A stretch of DNA of 64,000 nt from JASSUD01 sp031963415 (GTDB lineage Bacteria; Pseudomonadota; Gammaproteobacteria; Burkholderiales; Burkholderiaceae). The notes below the pieces were generated by a model. That model was not told the DNA's origin. It made no database searches and worked only from the letters and a program-made list of their open reading frames with translations. Made by a program: the position numbers and the translations under genes. The stretch is taken from the NCBI GenBank assembly GCA_031963415.1, contig JASSUI010000001.1:2852001-2916000 (forward strand). Direction: 5' to 3'. Positions 1 to 9,800 of this stretch are shown here, piece after piece (positions within the stretch are counted from its first letter, which is position 1; each line of letters opens with the position of its first letter).

Positions 1-647
1 CACTTACGCAGCATCGGTTTGTCCATGCAGATATGGTCGAGCATCCACTTTCTTGAGATTTGATCAAAGAAGCCTTCAATGTCCGCATCTAGCACCCATT
101 GGGCCGAATTCTTTTTAGCCGTCAGGATGAAGATTTGCTGCATGGCATCTGCAGTACAGCGATTTTTTCTAAATCCATAGGAATTAAGATCACTCACTGA
201 TTCCAGAATCGGGTCAAGTGCTAACAGGTAGAGGGCCTGCATCGCTCTGTCATGCATGGTTAATATGCCCAGTGGACGTTCTTTCCCATTCGATTTTGGA
301 ATGTAAACCCTTCGCACGGGCGAGGGTTTATACCGCGACTTCTTTAATTGAGTAATGGCGGTGAACTTTTTCTGCGGTGTATCCCACAGTTGGTTATCTA
401 CACCAGCCGTTCTTTTACCTTGATTCTCAGTCACTCGTTTAACCGCTAATGCTTTCGCACTAAACGAGCGGGTTAACATCCGTTGTAGCGCTTTCACGCG
501 ACGCCAGTTGCCACCCTGTGTTGCCTTCGCTAGGCGGTGCTGTATCACTCTCACATTCGTCTGAACTCGCTTCCAATCAATAGAAGTCCAGTCTGTCAGG
601 ATGCGCGAAGACGCAGAACCGTATGTATTACTGTCGGTTACTCTCAT
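1..647 (-). CDS. Group II intron reverse transcriptase/maturase (N-terminal part, runs off the window)
   Basis: Reading leftward from an ATG at 645-647, one open frame reaches the window edge, giving about 215 residues. It reads as the N-terminal part of a group II intron-encoded protein: an RT0 region with a WRRVKALQ-type segment, then KRTAGVDN, RRVYIPKSNGKERPLGI (RT domain 1-2), SYGFRKNRCTADAM (RT2a/3) and WVLDADIEGFFDQIS, where the first catalytic aspartate of the polymerase sits. Proteins of this family splice and mobilise their own intron by target-primed reverse transcription. The catalytic YADD, maturase and any endonuclease domains would lie to the left of base 1, so activity cannot be judged. 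The 600 bases upstream look like the intron RNA. Confidence 0.9.
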   Translation of the reverse strand, partial: MRVTDSNTYGSASSRILTDWTSIDWKRVQTNVRVIQHRLAKATQGGNWRRVKALQRMLTRSFSAKALAVKRVTENQGKRTAGVDNQLWDTPQKKFTAITQLKKSRYKPSPVRRVYIPKSNGKERPLGILTMHDRAMQALYLLALDPILESVSDLNSYGFRKNRCTADAMQQIFILTAKKNSAQWVLDADIEGFFDQISRKWMLDHICMDKPMLRK

Positions 648-1289
648 GCTTTTCTTCGAAATAATCTAAAAAACAGATTATGTGAATGATCTCAGCCGCT
701 TACGACTGTTGCACCCCGCAGAAGTGGGCACCCTTTCAGGCTAAGACAAAGTTTGAATCTCTATCCGGCGCATTACACTCCGGCCTTCGCTTTCTCTGCG
801 ATCCTCTGCCCGCTCCGCTATCAGTTCCCCTTGCAGGTCACCTGCCATCTCAAATATTCTGAAGTAAGGCAGCCAATCGGGTTTACCACGTTCAGCATTC
901 ATGACACGAGTAGGTTAGGTTCTGCCTCTTTGCCGATGATCTTGTATGTCCGTGTATTCCTAAAACTTAGAGAAATAACCGATCATGTGCCTTTTGGCTC
1001 AAGCCTGTCAGCGCCTTTGGCTTGTCATATTTAACGACATTTATTAGCAGTTCACTTACGTTAACCTTACTACCCAGCCTAGCACTTAACCGCCTTAGCG
1101 CTGGCAGATAGCGCCTCTCTCTCACGAGTGATGCGCCGCTCTTGCGAGCAAGTTACATTGTCTCGGCGGCTTCACACAGGATCGTTACCAGCCCTGCATG
1201 CGCCGATAGGCTACGACTGACGGAACAGCCGGTTTCTCTACCTGCCATTTAGCAGGTGAAACAATCATTAATGTTGCATCGTGTCGCAC
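648..1289 (-). mobile_element. 5' part of a group II intron (ribozyme domains I-IV, before the RT gene)
   Basis: The minus strand between the RT start and about 1289 has no credible gene but shows the purine-rich, hairpin-dense look of group II intron domain I. It includes a GAACGTGGTAAACCCGATTGG segment near 875-895, which resembles a stretch seen upstream of many bacterial intron RT genes. The likely 5' splice site is the minus-strand GTGCGAC at 1289-1283, matching the GUGYG start consensus. If so, the intron begins inside the 5' end of the antitoxin gene on the other strand. I could not identify a convincing EBS/IBS pairing by eye, so the exact boundary is uncertain. The 3' half lies outside the window. 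Confidence 0.6.
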
Positions 1290-1531
1290 AAGTCTTTAAT
1301 ATTCATGAGGCTAAAACTCATCTATCTCATCTGATCGCAAAAGCAGTTGAAGGTGAGCCCTTTATCATAGCCAAAGCAGGCGTATGGCAAGTTCAAGTTA
1401 CCTCGGTTAAGGCGCCAAACAGCAAGCAAGTTAAACGTTTAGGGTTTATGAAAGATCAAATCAAGGTTCCCGATGATTTTGACCTTATGGGCAGAGATGA
1501 AATTCAACATTTATTTGGTGTTGGAGCATGA
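1256..1531 (+). CDS. Phd/YefM-type antitoxin, 5' end disrupted by the group II intron
   Basis: From about residue 14 the product is a typical prevent-host-death antitoxin: FNIHEAKTHLSHLIAKAVEGEPFIIAKAG, the N-terminal DNA-binding and dimerisation fold, followed by a C-terminal tail that would wrap the toxin (LMGRDEIQHLFG). In this family the NIHEAK motif normally follows the initiator within a few residues. Here the first dozen residues come from sequence assigned to the antisense of the intron 5' end, so the natural start is probably lost and the ATG at 1256 may not be used. Its TGA overlaps the ATG of a PIN-domain toxin relic (ATGA), the usual translational coupling of such pairs. Likely a non-functional or altered module. 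Confidence 0.7.
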   Translation: MKQSLMLHRVAQVFNIHEAKTHLSHLIAKAVEGEPFIIAKAGVWQVQVTSVKAPNSKQVKRLGFMKDQIKVPDDFDLMGRDEIQHLFGVGA

Positions 1532-1742
1532 AACTATTAGTCGATACCCATCTACTGCTATGAGCAGCAGCAGAGCCTGGAAAATTATCTCGTACCGCTC
1601 AAGATTTGCTTGAAACCGCAGAAAACGAATTATTCTTCAGTCCAGCCAGCTTATGGGAAATCATCATTAAGAAGGATTGGATCAACCAGACTTTCAAGCC
1701 AATGCCCGCCTACTGCGCCGGGGTTTACTAGAGAATGAATAG
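1528..1742 (+). pseudogene. Broken PIN-domain toxin (VapC-like)
   Basis: Starting at the ATG that overlaps the antitoxin stop, the frame reads MKLLVDTHLLL and then hits TGA at 1561-1563, where the family has a tryptophan (DTHLLLWA), so a single TGG-to-TGA change. Reading on gives a good PIN core (LSRTAQDLLETAENELFFSPASLWEI). A further one-base shift near 1672 moves the tail LDQPDFQANARLLRRGLLENE into another frame, ending at the TAG 1740-1742. PIN toxins are Mg-dependent RNases. The nucleotide-binding aspartate of VDTH is kept, but the gene is split by two lesions and also lacks the C-terminal third of a normal protein of about 130 residues. Confidence 0.8.
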
Positions 1743-2128
1743 AAAGATATTTCAAAACACAATGGTCCTCTCTCCAAGAAGTTAGACACCACGTTCTAAT
1801 TTTTTGGGGGAAGGACCACCGCTTCATATCATCACTTCACCATCGATCACGACGGTAATCTAAAAAGCATCGATCCTGGGTTCAAACTTGAGCTTTTCCA
1901 TCATGCCTTTATAAAACTGCCCATTGGACTTCATAATTCCAGCAATATTTTTGAAGGTATAAAAATTGCGCAGATTAAGAAAATTTTCACCATTATTCGC
2001 CCCCTCAAAACAGACCTAATTCTTATAGATCACAAACTGATCAACAAAAGGAGCGTAGAGGCCGAAACTGTACTTTAGCTTTCTGTAATGCGATTTCCAG
2101 CGATTTTTAATCTTAATCAAGATTATTT
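1743..2128. other. Intergenic debris between the toxin relic and arcA
   Basis: At 1763-1818 a 56-base segment starts with TGGTCCT and ends with AGGACCA. Its ends match imperfectly for a further six bases, and it contains a TTAGACACC/GTGTCTAA motif common in IS3-type insertion sequence ends, so it may be the fused ends of a deleted IS. From about 2090 down to 1850 the minus strand reads as a decayed frame (SFGLYAPFVDQFVIYKN, stop, then FEGANNGENFLNLRNFYTFKNIAG) that I cannot assign. No intact gene is seen, and no strong sigma-70 promoter for arcA stands out. Confidence 0.35.
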
Positions 2129-3361
2129 ATGCTTCTCGGCGTTCATTCTGAAGCAGGTAAACTGCGTGCCGTTATGGTTTGTCAACCAGGGCTTGCACAT
2201 CGGCGTCTAACACCCCGCAGCTGTGCCACGCTACTATTTGATGATGTGATGTGGGTTGACAGAGCAATTGCAGATCATGCGCTTTTCGTCCAACTCATGC
2301 GTGAGCGTGGTATCGAGGTGCTTGAAATCCGCCATCTGTTAGGCACTGTCTGCCTCGACCCAGTCGCGCGAAACTGGATTCTCGATCGACGCATTAACGA
2401 AGATGAAGTGGAAGCTGGCATACTGCGCGAATTGCGTCTTTGGCTGCAGGAAATGCCAGCACACCAGCTGGTCGATGGTTTGATTGGTGGCATTGCAAAA
2501 ACCGAAATTCCATTCGATACCTGTACCTGTAGCCTATTTAGCGAGAACGTTGAAAACCCAGATTTCGTCATTCCACCGCTTGTCAATTTAATCTACCAAC
2601 GTGATGCAAGTACCTGGATTTATAACGGCGTTGCGTTGTCATCTATGCGTTGGTCAGTACGGCGTTATGAAACGCTATTAATCACCGCCATTTACAAATT
2701 CCACCCCTATTTTGCTGGCAAGCTTAAGGTATGGTGGGGGGAGGAACTTAGTTCGCTTACCCCAACACTTGAAGGTGGCGATGTAATGCCCATTGGCAAA
2801 GGAATCGTACTGATAGGTATGGGTGAGCGCACCAGTGCTCAAGCTATCACTCAGCTAGCACGCGCCCTTTTCGCAGGCCATGCGGCGCGGCGTATCATCG
2901 TCTGTCAGATGCCATGCTCGCGCGCCTCGATGCATCTCGATACTGTCCTCTCTTTTCTTGATATTGATTTTGTCAGTGTTTATTTAGAGGTAGTGCGAGC
3001 TATTCGCTGTACCAGCCTTTATCCTGGCGACAAGCTCAACGAAATACGATATGAGCGGCATGAAGGTGAGAAATTCTTTACGGTTATTGCCAAGGCACTT
3101 GGACTCGGTTCGCTGCGTGTCCTGACGACCGGAGGAGATAACCAGTATGAAACTACCCGCGAACAATGGGACGATGGCAACAATGTACTTGCGCTCGATC
3201 GACGTGTGGTCGTCGCTTATGATCGCAACCGCAGCACTAACCAAAAAATGCGCTTAGCCGGTGTTGAAGTGATTGAGATTCCAGGAGGAGAACTTAGCCG
3301 AGGGCGAGGTGGTAGCCATTGCTTAAGCTGCCCAATTGCACGAGACCCTATCAATTTTTGA
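2129..3361 (+). CDS. arcA: Arginine deiminase
   Basis: Converts L-arginine to citrulline and ammonia, the first step of the ADI pathway, which yields ATP and neutralises acid. The 410-residue product matches the family length. Diagnostic stretches: GVHSEAGKLRAVMVCQPGLAHRRLTP at the N-terminus, LLFDDVMWVDRAIADH, the YQRDASTWIYNGV segment with the substrate-binding aspartate, LEGGDVMPIG, MHLDTV with the catalytic histidine, and the C-terminal GRGGSHCLSCPIARDP with the nucleophilic cysteine at residue 398. All expected catalytic residues are visible, so it should be active. The carbamate kinase gene follows on the same strand after 193 bases, and the ornithine carbamoyltransferase gene lies convergent beyond it. 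The start at 2129 places the GVHSE motif at the usual distance. Confidence 0.96.
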   Translation: MLLGVHSEAGKLRAVMVCQPGLAHRRLTPRSCATLLFDDVMWVDRAIADHALFVQLMRERGIEVLEIRHLLGTVCLDPVARNWILDRRINEDEVEAGILRELRLWLQEMPAHQLVDGLIGGIAKTEIPFDTCTCSLFSENVENPDFVIPPLVNLIYQRDASTWIYNGVALSSMRWSVRRYETLLITAIYKFHPYFAGKLKVWWGEELSSLTPTLEGGDVMPIGKGIVLIGMGERTSAQAITQLARALFAGHAARRIIVCQMPCSRASMHLDTVLSFLDIDFVSVYLEVVRAIRCTSLYPGDKLNEIRYERHEGEKFFTVIAKALGLGSLRVLTTGGDNQYETTREQWDDGNNVLALDRRVVVAYDRNRSTNQKMRLAGVEVIEIPGGELSRGRGGSHCLSCPIARDPINF

Positions 3362-3429
3362 ACTATTGGCAAACACGAACCGCTTTCACCCGCTATAGCA
3401 AAAATTCTTTTGATACCAGTACCGCGTAG

Positions 3430-3520
3430 GTTGGGTGGATGAAGGAACCCCAACATCTTGTGGTGACAGGCAGCCTGATATTTGGGGGGTGATGGGTGTT
3501 GAGGTTCCTTGATCACCCCA
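3430..3520. repeat. Dispersed palindromic repeat copy (both arms)
   Basis: Between arcA and arcC lies GATGAAGGAACCCCAACAT (about 3437-3455) and, inverted, TGTTGAGGTTCCTTGATCACCCC (about 3497-3519). The same words recur at 45705, 50549-50613, 57948-57978 and 59475, often next to a gene end. The two arms can fold into a long imperfect hairpin that could act on the arcA-arcC transcript as a terminator or stabiliser. The function is not shown by sequence alone. Confidence 0.6.
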
Positions 3521-3554
3521 GCCTACATGGACTACGGTTTTTCAGAGAGGTTTT

Positions 3555-4514
3555 ATGCTTATCGTCGTCGCATTAGGTGGTAATGCGTTATTAAAACGCG
3601 GTGAACGCATTAGTGCCGCCACCCAACTTAAAAATGTGCAAACGGCTGCGCTACAGCTGGCAAAAATTGCGGCGCAGCACGACCTTGTTATCGTGCACGG
3701 TAATGGGCCACAGGTTGGATTACTTGCACAACAAAGCGTAGAAAAATCAGGGATCAGCCTTTTTCCTCTCGATGTGCTCGATGCCGAAACACAAGGTATG
3801 CTGGGTTATGTTATCGAGCGAGAAATGAGCAATTTGCTATCCGCTGAACGCTCCCTAGCTACTCTTCTCACGATGGTCGAAGTGGATCCAGCAGATTCAG
3901 CTTTTGCGACACCCGATAAGCCCATTGGGCCTATTTATACAAAAACAGACGCCCTCACGCTAAACCGTCTTAAAGGTTGGCGTCTTGCCGCAGATGGCAC
4001 AGGTTATCGCCGCGTCGTAGCCAGCCCAAAGCCACAACGTATTGTCGAGATACGGCCTCTGCGCTGGCTCTTGGAAAAACATGTCGTCTTGATTTGCGCT
4101 GGTGGAGGCGGAATTCCGGTAGTAGTTGGGGAAAGCGGTCAACGCACAGGCGTTGAAGCCGTGATTGACAAAGATTACTGTGCAGCACTGCTAGCGCGTG
4201 AGCTTGGTGCCGATTTGCTGGTAATAGCGACGGATGTGCCAGCCGTTTTCGCTGACTGGAGCAAACCAACACAGCGTGCCATTCTGCAAGCACACCCAGA
4301 TGCGCTCGATTCACTGAGCTTTGCAGCAGGAACCATGGCACCTAAAGTTAACGCAGGTTGTGGATTCTCTCGCTCTACTAAGCAACGTACTGTAATTGGC
4401 GCACTTGACCATATCGAACAGATGGTTAACGGCACAGCAGGCACTTCTATCTTGCCCCACGCCGCTGGAATAACGTACAAAACAGATGAAAGTAAACTCG
4501 ATGGCGCGGTTTAA
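3555..4514 (+). CDS. arcC: Carbamate kinase
   Basis: Transfers phosphate from carbamoyl phosphate to ADP, the ATP-yielding last step of the arginine deiminase pathway. The 319-residue protein shows the amino-acid-kinase fold signature of the family: VVALGGNALL near residue 4, IVHGNGPQVGLLAQQ (residues 46-60), PIGPIYTK, RRVVASPKPQRIVE, and the ICAGGGGIPVV nucleotide-binding loop followed by EAVIDKDYCAALLA. The end MAPKVNA is also typical. An AGAGAGG purine run sits about 9 bases before the ATG as ribosome binding site. It follows arcA in the same direction, so the two may share a transcript, although the repeat hairpin between them could reduce readthrough. The protein looks complete. Confidence 0.96.
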   Translation: MLIVVALGGNALLKRGERISAATQLKNVQTAALQLAKIAAQHDLVIVHGNGPQVGLLAQQSVEKSGISLFPLDVLDAETQGMLGYVIEREMSNLLSAERSLATLLTMVEVDPADSAFATPDKPIGPIYTKTDALTLNRLKGWRLAADGTGYRRVVASPKPQRIVEIRPLRWLLEKHVVLICAGGGGIPVVVGESGQRTGVEAVIDKDYCAALLARELGADLLVIATDVPAVFADWSKPTQRAILQAHPDALDSLSFAAGTMAPKVNAGCGFSRSTKQRTVIGALDHIEQMVNGTAGTSILPHAAGITYKTDESKLDGAV

Positions 4515-4704
4515 CTCAGTAGTCTTAGCGCTTATTTTCAAATTATCTAAACGATTGTCCATTAAGGAAGAATGAAGCACTGCTATCTTCATTGAGATAG
4601 GCAACCGTGAGAATGATAAGTACCGTCCGACTATGAGATTAAGGCCTTTTAAGCAGTGAAAAAACAAATTCTTAAGTAACCCTTCCCTAGAAATTGTGAT
4701 GTCA

Positions 4705-5712
4705 TCAAGATTCTTTGGCTAATGTTGCGACCAAAATGGCTTTGATAGTATGCAGCCGGTTTTCAGCCTGCTCGAAAATGACAGAAGCATTGGCTTCAAA
4801 TACTTCATCCGTTACCTCAATTCCATTATGTAAACCGTATCGCTGTGCCACTTCTTTACCGACCTCAGTCTGAGTGTCGTGAAAAGCTGGCAAACAGTGC
4901 AGTAATTTAGCATTTGGGTTGCCAGTCGCAGCCATAAGTGCAGTGTTGACTTGATAAGGCAGCAGTAGCTTCATTCTTTCGCCCCATTTTTCAGGAGGCT
5001 CGCCCATAGAGACCCAAACATCGGTATACACAAAATCAACTCCTTTGACAGCTTGCAATGGATCATCCGAGAGCGTCAACCGAGCACCAGTCGTCGCGGC
5101 TATCGCTTGACATTGCTCGATGAATGCCGCCTGCGGCCACAAGCTAGGCGGCGCGCACAAACGGACTTCCATACCGAGCTTCGCCCCTATCAAGAGTAGC
5201 GAATTGCCAGTGTTGTTATGCGCATCGCCCACATAGCAAAAGCTGATTTCAGATAGCGGTTTGTTGCTGAACTCAAGCATGGTTAGCACGTCGGCTAACA
5301 TTTGAGTGGGGTGGAATTTATCGGTTAGGCCGTTATAAACCGGTACGCCTGCATATTGCGCGAGCTCTTCAAGCGCAGCTTGTTGATAGCCGCGGTACTC
5401 AATTGCGTCGTACATACGTCCTAGCACGCGAGCAGTATCTTTGATCGATTCTTTATGCCCAATCTGAGAGCCAACTGGGTCAATATAAGTGACATGTGCG
5501 CCCTGATCATGCGCAGCAACTTCAAAAGCGCAGCGTGTACGAGTTGAAGTTTTTTCAAAAATCAGCGCAATATTTTTACCCGTTAGCAGCGGTTTTTCCT
5601 CGCCTGCTTTTTTAGCTTGCTTAAGTTCGCTTGCCAAATCTAATAAAGCGCGAATTTCTTGTGGCTGATATTCAATAAGAGTGAGATAACTACGATGGTA
5701 TATAGGCAACAT
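4705..5712 (-). CDS. arcB: Ornithine carbamoyltransferase (catabolic type)
   Basis: Splits citrulline with phosphate into ornithine and carbamoyl phosphate in the ADI pathway, or runs in the biosynthetic direction as ArgF. The 335-residue length, the carbamoyl-phosphate site FEKTSTRTRCAFE (residues 52-64), the SQIGHKESIKDTARVLGRMYD segment and the ornithine-loop HCLPAFHD (near 270) are all present. The insert GSQIGHKES resembles the catabolic ArcB subgroup, and the neighbourhood of arcA and arcC supports that role. It is transcribed towards arcC from its own promoter, unlike the common single arcABC or arcDABC operon. The AT-rich region 5713-5830 upstream should hold the promoter; I saw an ARG-box-like TGAATCATCAATAT at about 5763-5776, but it is weak. 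Confidence 0.95.
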   Translation of the reverse strand: MLPIYHRSYLTLIEYQPQEIRALLDLASELKQAKKAGEEKPLLTGKNIALIFEKTSTRTRCAFEVAAHDQGAHVTYIDPVGSQIGHKESIKDTARVLGRMYDAIEYRGYQQAALEELAQYAGVPVYNGLTDKFHPTQMLADVLTMLEFSNKPLSEISFCYVGDAHNNTGNSLLLIGAKLGMEVRLCAPPSLWPQAAFIEQCQAIAATTGARLTLSDDPLQAVKGVDFVYTDVWVSMGEPPEKWGERMKLLLPYQVNTALMAATGNPNAKLLHCLPAFHDTQTEVGKEVAQRYGLHNGIEVTDEVFEANASVIFEQAENRLHTIKAILVATLAKES

Positions 5713-5914
5713 AAAAGTACTCCCAAATACATTTATTTACCCATCAAATAAAAAATACAATACTGAATCATCAATATAAACTATGTGAAACATAGCTGTT
5801 GCCACAAATGGCCAGTCAAGATAATTTTCTACTTCCTCTCGGATTTCTAATTTACATGAACATTCCTTCAAAGAGTGAGCGCCATATTAAAGCATCATCT
5901 TCCTGGACAAAGGA

Positions 5915-6250
5915 ATGTTCTACGGCTTGAAGCAATGCGCCATCGACCTAGATAAGATCAATGCGATATGGGGGAAAACCGGCCTCTTCTTTGGCGAAAT
6001 CTCTATTCAAGACGCGGCTACGAACCACGCGATCAACAATGTTACTAAAAAAATAGTGGTGCCGTTCGTTAACAAAACGCGCGACGCCATCAATGCACGC
6101 AAGCAACGTGCGGTCGTATCGCAAGCCGCTATGCCGAGTGCCGATGACCCGGTTGCCCGTCTCGAGAAATTGTTAACGATGCTGCAGAAAGGCTTGATTT
6201 CAGAGTCCGAGTTTTTGGAGCAGAAGGCCAGAATCCTGTCATCAGTCTAA
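5915..6250 (+). CDS. SHOCT-domain protein, probably N-terminally truncated
   Basis: The last 30 residues (DPVARLEKLLTMLQKGLISESEFLEQKARIL) form a SHOCT domain, a short helical oligomerisation module found at the C-terminus of many bacterial proteins, often after a PH-like domain. The preceding segment (INAIWGKTGLFFGEISIQDAATNHAINNVTKK) resembles the end of such a PH-like domain, but the product starts in the middle of it and no sensible extension is present upstream. It is therefore best read as a remnant of a longer gene, or a gene shortened by the rearrangement that left the tRNA-Cys copy just downstream. No function can be assigned. Confidence 0.55.
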   Translation: MFYGLKQCAIDLDKINAIWGKTGLFFGEISIQDAATNHAINNVTKKIVVPFVNKTRDAINARKQRAVVSQAAMPSADDPVARLEKLLTMLQKGLISESEFLEQKARILSSV

Positions 6251-6322
6251 AAAAGCGCCGTGTTTTTCCCGACGCGTTTTTATTAATAGCGAGTCGACAC
6301 GCAATGGTAATCAGATTGTATG

Positions 6323-6443
6323 ACGAAAGCACTTTCGCCAAAAAATAAGGAAGTTTTTGTGTGATATTTTGTGGAACCCTTATGGTTCCTGGAGGCGAGA
6401 GCCAGAATCGAACCGACGTTGATGGCTTTGCAGGCCCTTGCAT
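6323..6443 (-). repeat. Decayed copy of the tRNA-Cys 3' half and its downstream flank (island end, att-like)
   Basis: These 121 bases align without net gaps to 45169-45289, which holds the 3' part of the intact tRNA-Cys gene and about 67 bases beyond it. By eye the tRNA part (6390-6443) differs at only four or so positions, while the flank differs at roughly one in four. The 5' half of the tRNA (acceptor 5' strand, D arm) is missing, so this copy cannot make a tRNA. A partial tRNA 3' end in the same orientation as the intact gene, 39 kb away, is the classic footprint left by an integrating element. Confidence 0.8.
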
Positions 6444-6472
6444 TTTCTTTATTTCACCAGGGTTTCAGCCAT

Positions 6473-6558
6473 TTTTACTTTCGCCATTTAGCCAACGATT
6501 GGCCACATGAAGGCTGATGGCAAACTGGGGCGCAATTGGCTCAAGGGCGCGCTAGGTG
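6473..6558 (+). pseudogene. IS5-family transposase fragment (upstream piece)
   Basis: In frame on the plus strand the bases at 6493-6558 read PTIGHMKADGKLGRNWLKGALG, the conserved region near the C-terminus of IS5-type DDE transposases (IGHMK..GKL.RNWLKGA). A TAG just before it (6490-6492) replaces the usual glutamate codon, and nothing further upstream is recognisable. The frame breaks off at an insertion point and resumes at 13806, where the downstream piece begins DAMHAVLCGAGHN. The gene was therefore interrupted by the IS66-derived element. Confidence 0.8.
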
Positions 6559-6834
6559 GTAAGCGTTTAGCGGCACCCACCTTGTCGGGTTAGGAGAGAG
6601 GCGGTATGGGTGCCGAGAAAGTAGAAGAGAGAAAAAGGGTGGGATGGGATGGGATGCGTTTCGATGGAAGCAAGCCCTGCAATGGCTGTACGACTCATTA
6701 GCCCTACCACATAAAAGCATAAGAAGCGTAGCGCACTCAGAAACTTATCTTATATCGATTAAAACCCTACTAGTCAGTCTACAAAATTCTGTGTCTAATC
6801 TCGGGCTATTCAAAAAAAGAAAAAGGAAAAAGCC

Positions 6835-9800
6835 ATGTTCGAGAGACTCTCTTCCTCCACGCTGAGCCCCTCATCCCAACTCATTCTTGCTCAAACCCAT
6901 TTGGAGGGAGCGCGTAAACAATCAGCAAATAACCAACTTGATGTGGCGCTGGAGTTGTACGATCAGGCGGAAGTTTCATTTGTTAAAGTGGCCGACAAGC
7001 AAGGTGTCAAACCTACTTTAACGCAAGTCAAAGAAGCATTGAGAAACGCGCGCACGTCTGAGAGTGAGGAAGCGCAAAACCTGAGAGAACAGATTGCCGC
7101 TGTTTATCTAGAGCGTGGTGATGCATGGCAGCAATTAGGTAAATCCAAGAAGGCCGAGGCCAATTATCAAAATGCAGAAAAATGGGGCCATCCGCAGGCG
7201 CAGCAGAGATTAGCCAATTTGTTGACCACCAGCCTTTCTCCAACACCAAGTCGTCTCTCGACCCTGAGCCGTGCTTCTACCCCTTCTATGAGAAGCGCAT
7301 TGCTTCAATCTGGTATGGCGGGCATGACGCCTGCTGCTTCGCCCCACCTGGTGAATCAGAGCCGCATGGGCCGTGACCCCATTGCGATTCCTGCGCAGAT
7401 TTTCTCTGACAATGTCTCTCGCCCGTTGATCAAAGTGGCATTACCCGGGGTGAATCAACGTCTGACTGACACGCAACAATTAGCCTATGGCTTGGCCTTG
7501 TTGCAAACGCCGTTATCTGACGACATGCTGACCGAGGAAGAAGAAGCGTGGCGACAAACGGCCACTCATAGCGAGGATGAGTTAGAACGGTTATCTACCC
7601 TCACCACCGACGTGCTCCGCGCGTTTGTCAACGATAAACCTAAAAATGCCGCGAGTGTCGCTGAAGTGGTGTGCTTAACCTCTGTACTCCAGCCAGACGA
7701 ATTTAAGTCACTCCTTGCCGAGATGGTGGATGGCATTAAGCAGGCGACTTTGCTGGATATGCCTTTACTCACCGGACTAGCGCAACTGATTCGACACGCC
7801 CCGGCACCCTTAGAGGCTGATGATCTGGTCAAAATCCTCACGCTCTTAAGCGAACGGCTACAAGCGACGCACGGCCAAGCGAATAAGCCGCTTTATCAAT
7901 TAACCTGGGCGCTCTCGCACGTGTTAGATGCGATGAACGTAAGCGAGGTGACGGGGCTCAACCGGGAACAACTTCATGCCCCGTTGACGGAGTATTTGAA
8001 AGGGCTACAAAGCAACGCTGATCCCTATTTCGTCTATCAAGCGGCTTATGCGTGCCAGGCATTACAGTATGTCGGCGATGATGAAACGGTATGGCAAGCG
8101 GCGCTGCGCCGTACGAGCAAAGTCCTAGAAGGCATCTTTGGGATGATGGGTGCCGTCAAAGGGATCAAACTCAATGAATTTATCGCGGGCGTGGAGAATA
8201 TTTACGAAGGCACAGCAGGCGCGATAGAAGCGATGGGCACCTTAAAGGATGCTTACGATGGCGTATGCTCCTTATATCAAAATGGGCAAGGGTTAATCGA
8301 CAGTCTCAAAGAAGGCTTTAGCTTGACGCGTAAAAGCGCTTGGTATGCGGCGTTGCGCGGAATCGATGCGCTCGTAGAAAACGGTCAATTGGCCGAGGCG
8401 AAGCAATTGATCAGTGAGGTCTCTTGCCGTCGCCATCCCGCCTTTCAATGGGGGTTATGCGAACGGCTAGGTCAGATCGCTGCCGATCCGCGTTGGGAGG
8501 CATCCACTCGCCAAGAGGCGCTGGCCTTCTTGAGCGAGATCTACCAAAACGATGCGATATGGGGCCAGCAGGCAAGTATCAAACAGTGGATTATCAAGAT
8601 TGTGATGCAATTAGCGGATGCGTCTGTGAGCCAAACAGCAGCCAGCACGCTGCTGGCCGACTTAAAGCAGGTCGGCGAAATCGATAAGCAAACGCTTTAT
8701 CAAACCTGCGTAGAAGAAGGCCCCGGCCCTTATCCGGTGAGCGTGGCTTCGCCCAAGCCCTCGACGTTCACGTTGCTCAATCGAGTGCAGAATAAACTCG
8801 AGGTGGAAACGGATGTGCGCCAGTTGAAACATCGCCAAACACACGCGCACAGCGAGGCGGTGTATATCTCCCCACAAGGCAAGCCCAGCTTGCAGGCGTC
8901 AGAGGAGACACTGTTTGATCTGACCGAGAGGGTTAAAGGCTTCCTAGAAGAAAATAAAAAGAAAGTGTTTTTACTGTTAGGGGACTCCGGTGCTGGTAAA
9001 TCGACATTTAATCGTCGATTGGAAGCGGGGCTATGGCAAGTCTATCGAAAAGGCGCTCGCATTCCTCTCTTTATTACATTACCCGCGATCGATAAACCCG
9101 AATACGACCTGATTGCCAAACACCTGCGCAAAGAAGGTTTTAGCGAACCACAGATTAAAGAACTCAAAACCTACCGCGAGTTTATTGTGATTTGCGATGG
9201 CTACGATGAGAGCCAGCAAACACATAATCTGTATATGAGTAATCGGCTCAATCAGCCTGGCGAATGGCAAGCGCAGATGGTGATTAGCTGCCGTAGCGAA
9301 TATCTGGGGGCGGATTATCGCGATCGCTTTCAGCCCACCGATCGGAATCATCGTGCGAATGCCGCGTTGTTTGAGGAAGCGGTGATTGCGCCGTTTTCTG
9401 CGCAAAAGATCGACAGCTATATCGACCAATATGTGCAACTGGAGCAACCCATTTGGTCCGCAGCGGTCTATCAGCAAGCGCTGAAAGGCATTCCGCACTT
9501 ACAAGAGCTGGTGCGTAATCCTTTTCTGTTAACGCTGACGTTGGAGGTGCTGCCCAGCCTGGTGGGTGCCACCCAAGACTTCTCGAGCGCACGCATTACG
9601 CGGGTAGCGCTCTATGATCAATTCGTTGTGCAGTGGCTGGAACGAGGCAAAAAACGGTTAGCAGAGAAGACATTATCGGGGCAGAAGCAAGAAGCTTTTG
9701 AGCGGTTGACCAAGGAAGGTTTTATCCGTAATGGCCTGGCATTTTTGACCAATCTGGCCACAGCAATTTATGAACGACAAGCGGGTAATCCCGTGGTCGA

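Noticed and set aside
753..1034. A 93-codon plus-strand open frame near the left end
   Set aside because: It lies in sequence that fits the intron RNA on the minus strand, has no ribosome site and no recognisable product.
5763..5776. ARG box upstream of arcB
   Set aside because: TGAATCATCAATAT only partly matches an ArgR half-site, and the second half-site is missing; too weak to list.
6644..6865. Short 73-codon frame before the NACHT gene
   Set aside because: It overlaps the NACHT start and has no support other than being open.
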